A stretch of DNA of 36,055 nucleotides, taken from the NCBI GenBank assembly GCA_001642005.1, contig LWCA01000258.1, forward strand, positions 1-36,055. The letters are read 5' to 3'. Of the stretch, positions 31,227-36,055 are shown piece by piece (positions within the stretch are counted from its first letter, which is position 1; every line of letters starts with the position of its first letter). The translations under genes and the position numbers were made by a program. Source of the DNA: Intoshia linei. Its lineage: Eukaryota; Orthonectida; Rhopaluridae. The notes under the pieces are model-generated. The model was not told the origin of the DNA. It saw nothing but the letters and a program-made list of their open reading frames with translations, and made no database searches.

Positions 31227-34200
31227 ATGGACTTGAAAATTAATCCTGATAAACCCACTCTTGTGTTAATCAAGTATCCGTTTCTCATTAAAGATGTTGA
31301 TGTCATTTTAAATACTCTTATGTCCAAGGATAATATTTTAAAAGTATTTTATTATTAACAAATTATGTCTATCTTTACAAAAATTTAATTTTAGCGCCAA
31401 TTCTTGTAATTTTATAATTTTAAAGAATAGTTTTTGGAAACGTTCATTTCACGTTTTGTTTTCTAGGCATAAATTAATTTCAGTGAATTTATGATTTCTA
31501 TTTAAAATTTAGTATAAAAATAAAATTATGTCATGTTAAAAAAATTTATAAAATAGAGAAAAATAATAATTAACAATTGTAAATTGTTATTCGGATTTAA
31601 AAATTACATAAGCTATTTCATAAAAAATCAAAAATTTTCCGCTTTGAAAAAGAGTAATTTGTCAAGTTTTTATCGAACATTTATCCAAATAACAATTTAA
31701 TTATTACTTTTTTGCAATCTTAAAAATTTTATATACAGTACACTCGAAAAGTGACCACTTTTTGCAATAAATTTAAAATCATTGCATCACTTTATGTACA
31801 TGATATTTAAACGAGAATATTTTTAAACCCAACCATTTTTACTAAAAATCAAATCTTATTTTAGGATTGATAAAACTGCATTTTTCCTGTTACTGTTGGT
31901 AAATTTTGATTTTTAGTAAAAATGGTTGGATTTAAGTAGACACCCTTTTTCTACTATACAAAAATATTTTAGAATGGTTTCATTTGAAACATCTGATGAC
32001 TTTATTATTTTGTTTTCCAATAAGTATAAATTTAATGTAATTTCGTCTATAAAAATTTAAATTTATTAAATGTGTAATTATTGGACACGTTCCAATTTAT
32101 ATTTTTGGTGGTCAGTGACAACTGGTCACTTTTGGGAGGTGGTCACCTATACGATGTGATCACTTTTTGAACTTCTACTGCAGCGGTTCTCAACCTTTTT
32201 CAGGCCATGCCCCAAAAAAGTTTTATCTAAAATTCCATGACCCACCTTAAAAAACCTTAAAATATCTACTTTTATTTACAGTAAAATGCTTTATTTATTT
32301 AAATTTATACTAGTTAATGACTGCCTTGGTATTGGTGTTGGATCTATGGATTTTTCCATAAAAGAGTTAGTAAAATTGTATTCTTAGTAGAAATGGTTGC
32401 ATACTAATGTTAAGAATATTTTCAATTTTAACATTTTAAGATTATTTTTATTTATTATTTTTAAATTAAATTTAAAAATCGATGGTAACAAAATTATTGA
32501 AATTTTTTGTTTTACAATTGGTGTCTTGTTTAGTTCGTCTCAATATCACTCAATATGAACTTTTTATTCACAATTCATTTGAAAATTAAATATAACTTTA
32601 CGTAATGATTGTAAATGCATGTTAACATAATTAAATATTCATTATCATTATGGCGCATGATTTAAACGATATTAATTACGATACTCTATATGAAATTGTA
32701 AGGGATATAGAGCGGTAGGCAAAATGAGATTGGGAACCCTGATCTTTACTATACTCAGCATAATTTTGAAAAACTTTATTCTTTTATTTTCATACATTTT
32801 CACATTGGTAATTTAAAAATAATACAAGTTTAAATTAAAACATACATTCCAGGCGTGTGGTGATAGTACATAAAATTGCATCAGACAGTGAAAGGGTTGA
32901 ATTAAAGGTTAAATTGTGATAAAAATTGTAAAATTTATTACAAAATAATTATAATCTATTTTTACAACTGAAATTAATAAATTATTTTTTTAATTAAATA
33001 TTTTGTAAAAATTATATTTGTATTAAAAAATGAGTTTACTAAACAGTAAATAGAATATAATGTAAAGATAATGTATTATAAGCGTAATATACAGATTCCC
33101 CCTTTTTAAATAAATGTATTATATATCTGCCTTATTAAACTTTTAAGTTTTCTTTTTCAATTTAGAAGCATTTTAAATTTCAACCTGATTTAAAATTTAC
33201 ATATATATATATAATCATAACTAATTTTTAAAAATGGTTTTAACTTGTTTAGTTTTATAATTAAATTTTATATTAATTAATGGCGAGTTATAGAATAAAA
33301 TGTTAATATTTCTATATTACAGTAATAATCATTTAGCGAACTACATAATTGGCGAGTTGTAGAGAGAATACTGTATTTATATAAATTCACAGTAACCCAT
33401 ATAATGCATAAAATATACACTTTTTCTTTAATGCAACTTAACATTTTATCTAATTCAAAAAACTTGCCTTAAAAATTATAATTTTGTAAACTAAATGGAA
33501 TGTCATGTTTGCATAAAGCAATCTATTTCAATATCCAAAAATGACAGGGTGTTTTAGAATCGCATGTCATTGTTGGTAAAACTAGGATTTTTCCCTTAAA
33601 GCTTGATAAATTTTGATTTTCAATAACAATGATTGGATTTTAGTAAAATGTGTTGAATTTAATTAGACGCCCAAATAATAATATTGTTTATTTTTTAATT
33701 TTATAAAATTATTTCATTATTCCGACTTGATTTTCAAATGCAATTTCACATCAATAACATTTTCATCCTGTTATTGATGAAAACATTTCCTGCTCATCAG
33801 TGGTAACAATTTGAGAATAATCACGCGACTTGGATATACATGTATATTGGAAGAATCATCGCCTACAATCTCGTCCATTCAGTGTAATCAGTTTTGTTTA
33901 ATTCGTCAAATGGTAATGGATCTATAAATTTAGCTATATTGATAAATTTGTTATAATCTTCTGCAATTTCATTATCAAAATAATCAATGTTGATTAACAT
34001 TACTAGTTTTTAAATCAATTTTTGTATATTAGAAGATTTACTGAATTCCAAGAGAAATGATCCCATGTAGCCACATCTTTTAAATTCATTTTTTTAAACA
34101 TTGAAATGTTTACTTTCCATAGACTTTAAAATGTCTACGAGTTTTAAGGAATTAAATTGTGATTTAAAATTATTTATTATACGTTATATACCAATATATT

Positions 34201-34667
34201 GGCCATAGAACACCAGTTAAGTTTGGTTGGTAAATATATTATCTCAACATTATTTAATTTCATTGTCATTTTATGACATGGAAAATTATCAAAAGTGGAA
34301 AAGTATTAAAAGACCTTATTACCTTTTTATTTTTTATTCTATTAAATTTGTCAAAATCAGTAAGCCAGTTATTAAATAGTGTTGTATTCATCCATATCTT
34401 GGAGGAGTTTTGATAATATCAATAATTTTATTTATAAATGCTTATAAAAATAAGTTTATTCTAAAATCATTAAATAGATAATTAATCGACCAAATGCAGA
34501 TTTAAGATTGGTTCCGCCGACCAAACTTTCTAGTTCCTATGGTTCCGTTTTAATTGCGAAAAGATACAAATTTCGCAATCGAATGCTTATGAGATATAAA
34601 TTTTCTGAATCCGGCAAAATCATTCATCAAGTTATAGGATGTGTTTTGGAAATTTTTGACTTTAATG
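31227..34667 (+). CDS. GTF3C5: GTF3C5 homologue (TFIIIC subunit, tau95/TFC1 family), 5' two exons, continues past the window
   Basis: Exon 1 (31227-31343, 39 codons) gives LVLIKYPFLIKDVDVILNTL, matching the family start (LVCVEYPGVVRDVAKMLPTL type). Exon 2 (34478-34667) gives INRPNADLRLVPPTK, then SSYGSVLIAKRYKFRNR and HQVIGCVLEIFDFNG. These parallel the human IYADPTKRLELYFRP, SSLLLRIRKR and MEILGIVSTIYKFQG segments. The exon junction is phase 0 to phase 0 and exon 2 ends in phase 1 before GTAATT. TFIIIC binds the A and B boxes of tRNA genes; this subunit helps contact the A box. Intron 1 is 3.1 kb and full of transposon remnants. The rest of the protein (the DNA-binding C-terminal domain) is not in the window. 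Confidence 0.75.
31560..31720 (+). repeat. Dispersed repeat fragment shared with RMND5 intron 1
   Basis: AAGCTATTTCATAAAAAATC, then a TTTTCC(A/G)CT phrase and AGTAATTTGTCAAGTTTT, match 9955-10020 in the same orientation. At 9955 the copy follows the mariner insertion, so the family appears to include both the 28-nt units and this piece. Confidence 0.45.
31736..32180. mobile_element. Probable pogo/Tc1-type MITE (445 bp) in GTF3C5 intron 1
   Basis: The left end is CAGTACACTCGAAAAGTGAC. The right end, read on the minus strand, is CAGTAGAAGTTCAAAAAGTG followed by ATCAC. These are inverted repeats with a few mismatches and a CAGT start, as in pogo/Tigger elements. TA precedes the left end (31734-31735). 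The right flank is not TA, because a hAT-like end (CAGCGGTTCTCAACC) begins immediately at 32181. Confidence 0.5.
32181..32740. mobile_element. hAT-type termini of uncertain pairing
   Basis: A left-type end CAGCGGTTCTCAACCTTTTT starts at 32181. A right-type end, GGTAGGCAAAATGAGATTGG followed by GAACCCTG, ends near 32740 and resembles the right end of the MITE at 20515-20812. The two ends belong to different subfamilies and no common target duplication was found. They are probably remnants of two insertions. Confidence 0.35.
33320..33373. mobile_element. Very short pogo-like MITE candidate (54 bp)
   Basis: It starts CAGTAATAATC and ends GAGAGAATACTG, with TA immediately outside both ends. The inverted-end match is short (CAGTA/TACTG plus scattered bases). 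It interrupts or abuts the dispersed repeat at 33375-33660. Confidence 0.3.
33375..33660 (-). repeat. Inverted copy of the dispersed repeat at 9100-9298
   Basis: On the minus strand it shows GACATGCGATTCTAAAACAC, TATGCAAACATGACATTCC, TTTAGTTTACAAAATTATAA and GGGTTACTGTGAATTTATAT in the same order as 9090-9295. It ends in degenerate 28-nt units. It lies in GTF3C5 intron 1, whereas the other copy is in RMND5 intron 1. Confidence 0.65.
33661..34477. other. Remainder of GTF3C5 intron 1
   Basis: AT-rich, with no exon-like frame or delimited element. An inverted pair ATCAATAACATTTTCATC / CTGTTATTGATGAAAAC lies at about 33750-33785. Confidence 0.3.
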
Positions 34668-35026
34668 GTAATTTTCAATTATATTTTAATGCTTTGACAT
34701 TTTTATTATATTAATTAACATTAAGACATTATTTCACTTTTAATAGCATTATTATTTTGATTATAATCAACAGATAATTATCTTTCGATTAAGCTAGACA
34801 TTTCTTAACTTTTATAACATTGTAAGTTCATTCAATTGTTAATTTTTAATATTATATAATAACATACATAATGTACAGGTTATTCTCGATATTTTACACA
34901 CGATATTTAGACAAAATCTGAAGTTTATTTTTTTTTGTAATTTGTAAATAAGTTACTATCATTTAATTGTATCCATAATCTATTTAAATATATCACAATT
35001 TTAAATGAAAAATTGAAAACTGAAAA

Positions 35027-35495
35027 TTTTAAAGGATATTAATGGTGGAATGAAACCATCTGAATTATCTAATAAATATGAAGTATCAAGGAGTACTATT
35101 TATTACATAAAAAAGAATAAAGACAAGGTAATTTTTCTAAAATGTCTTATGTAAATTTTAGAAAATCCTTATATTCTAAAGTGGAAGAGGCATTATTCTA
35201 TTGGTTTATAGAACGTAGATGTAGATCCGTACCTACTAACGATTTAATAATGACAGAGAAGGCCCAACAGTTCAAAAATATCTGATATCCATCTACCACA
35301 GCATTTAATGTTAGTGTAGGAATGTTATACACATTTAAAAGAAGACAGTATTATATTAAGGAAATGTTTCGGGGACTCATTGTCGGCGGACATGAGTTGG
35401 ATCGAAATATTTAAAGAAAAAATTTTAGAACTAACTATTGAAATGGGTTTAAACGATTCTCTAACGACAACTGTTTGCTATCGAACACTTATTTA
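35027..35495 (+). pseudogene. N-terminal remnant of a pogo/Tigger/Jerky-type (CENP-B HTH) transposase
   Basis: The first part encodes KDINGGMKPSELSNKYEVSR followed by STIYYIKKNKDK, a Psq-type helix-turn-helix. After a 36-nt intron-like gap or frameshift comes VEEALFYWFIERRC, TNDLIMTEKAQQFKN, FNVSVGMLYTFKRR and, in a further frame, LSADMSWIEIFKEKILEL. That is the order of a CENP-B-type HTH leading into a DDE domain. In-frame stops (for example after QQFKNI) and frame changes show it is dead. The DDE catalytic region is absent. It lies in GTF3C5 intron 2, downstream of exon 2. Confidence 0.7.
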
Positions 35496-35681
35496 ATTTT
35501 AATTTGCCGTTTTAACATGAAAATCAAAAAATAAATCATGAGAATTGTAAAAAAATTTGTTATAAAAATAAAAATGTTACTTAATGTTATCAATATTTAA
35601 AAAAATTCAAATGTAAATGTATTTTTCGCTATATAAATATTGCTATCAGTTATTCACGATATTTAGAACACTTTGCAACTA

Positions 35682-36055
35682 TTAGGTCGTTTCATAAGTA
35701 ATGTCGTTTTTTTAACAAAATTAAAAAGTTTATTTGATTACATTAAAAATAAAGTTATATTATAAAATATTCAACATTGCTTTCCAGTCTTTTTCCAACG
35801 TTTCGGTAGTCTATTTATACCATTAGCATAAAAACTCGCTTCTTTATTGGACAGAAAACTTTTCTGTCCAATTTTAACCCTTCATTTGAAGTGTATTTTT
35901 TACCATAGTAATGGTTACTAATAGCTTTAAATAGGTAATAATCAGATGGTGCTAAGTCTGATGAATACTGTGGATGTGGTAATACTTCAAATTTTAACTT
36001 CTTTAGAAGTGTGAGGTCTAGCATTGTCTTGTTGTAAAATAATATTGCCTTTACG
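35682..36055 (-). mobile_element. mariner element, 3' part with broken DD34D transposase (continues past the window)
   Basis: The terminus TTAGGTCGTTTCATAAGTAATG starts at 35682 after TA (35680-35681), typical of mariner. On the minus strand the transposase C-terminal part reads ILQQDNARPHTSKEVK (second catalytic Asp). Then, in another frame, come HPQYSSDLAPSDYYLF (third Asp) and, in a further frame, ASFYANGINRLPKRWKK with a stop at 35773-35771. At least two frameshifts make it a pseudogene. The other end lies beyond 36055. Confidence 0.85.

Noticed and set aside
31394-31490. Possible second GTF3C5 exon after TTTTAG at about 31394 (ANSCNFIILK-like)
   Set aside because: The phase does not fit exon 1 (phase 0) and the frame soon stops. 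Exon 34478-34667 fits both phase and family order.
1-36055. CRISPR arrays, rRNA genes, bacterial operons or phage-like modules
   Set aside because: None seen. The tandem units present are degenerate, without regular unique spacers, and the genes are intron-bearing eukaryotic ones.

Overview
This window is nuclear DNA of a eukaryote, almost certainly an animal. It is very AT-rich and carries genes broken by GT-AG introns. The recognisable genes are animal-type: DDB1, RMND5 (GID/CTLH E3 ligase), a MAP9-like microtubule coiled-coil protein, a TALE homeobox gene, a TFIIIC subunit (GTF3C5) and a probable TTI2. The species cannot be named from sequence alone. Tiny introns (mostly 35-55 nt), high AT and many small DNA transposons would suit a derived, possibly parasitic invertebrate, but that is inference. 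All gene models were spliced by hand: every listed exon is open and every junction keeps frame, except one odd RMND5 junction noted below.

Layout, left to right. 1-352 is the end of a Tc1-like element. 1223-4592 (+) is a MAP9-like gene of 8 exons. 4603-10402 (-) is RMND5, 9 exons, convergent with MAP9 with 10 nt between stop codons. Its long introns hold a hAT MITE with perfect target duplication, modular repeats, a 28-nt tandem array and a deleted mariner-type element. 10666-11616 (-) is an intronless TALE homeobox gene. 11617-15514 is intergenic and repeat-rich. 15515-18258 (+) is a novel type II membrane protein gene with a possible 9-nt microexon. 18259-21066 holds three well-delimited DNA transposons. 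21110-22126 (+) encodes an unrecognised protein with three spaced cysteine pairs. It overlaps tail-to-tail by 4 nt with 22123-23343 (-), a probable TTI2. 23956-31115 (-) is a complete nine-exon DDB1. 31227 onward (+) is GTF3C5, divergent from DDB1 across only 111 nt; two exons are visible and the gene runs off the window. Its introns hold pogo-type, hAT and mariner relics.

The genes do not form one pathway. DDB1 and RMND5 both belong to ubiquitin ligases (CRL4 and GID/CTLH), TTI2 acts in PIKK maturation, and GTF3C5 in RNA polymerase III transcription. The striking feature is architecture: tightly packed gene pairs with 35-67 nt introns, while a minority of introns (about 165 nt to 3.1 kb) are long, the largest of them filled with mobile-element debris.
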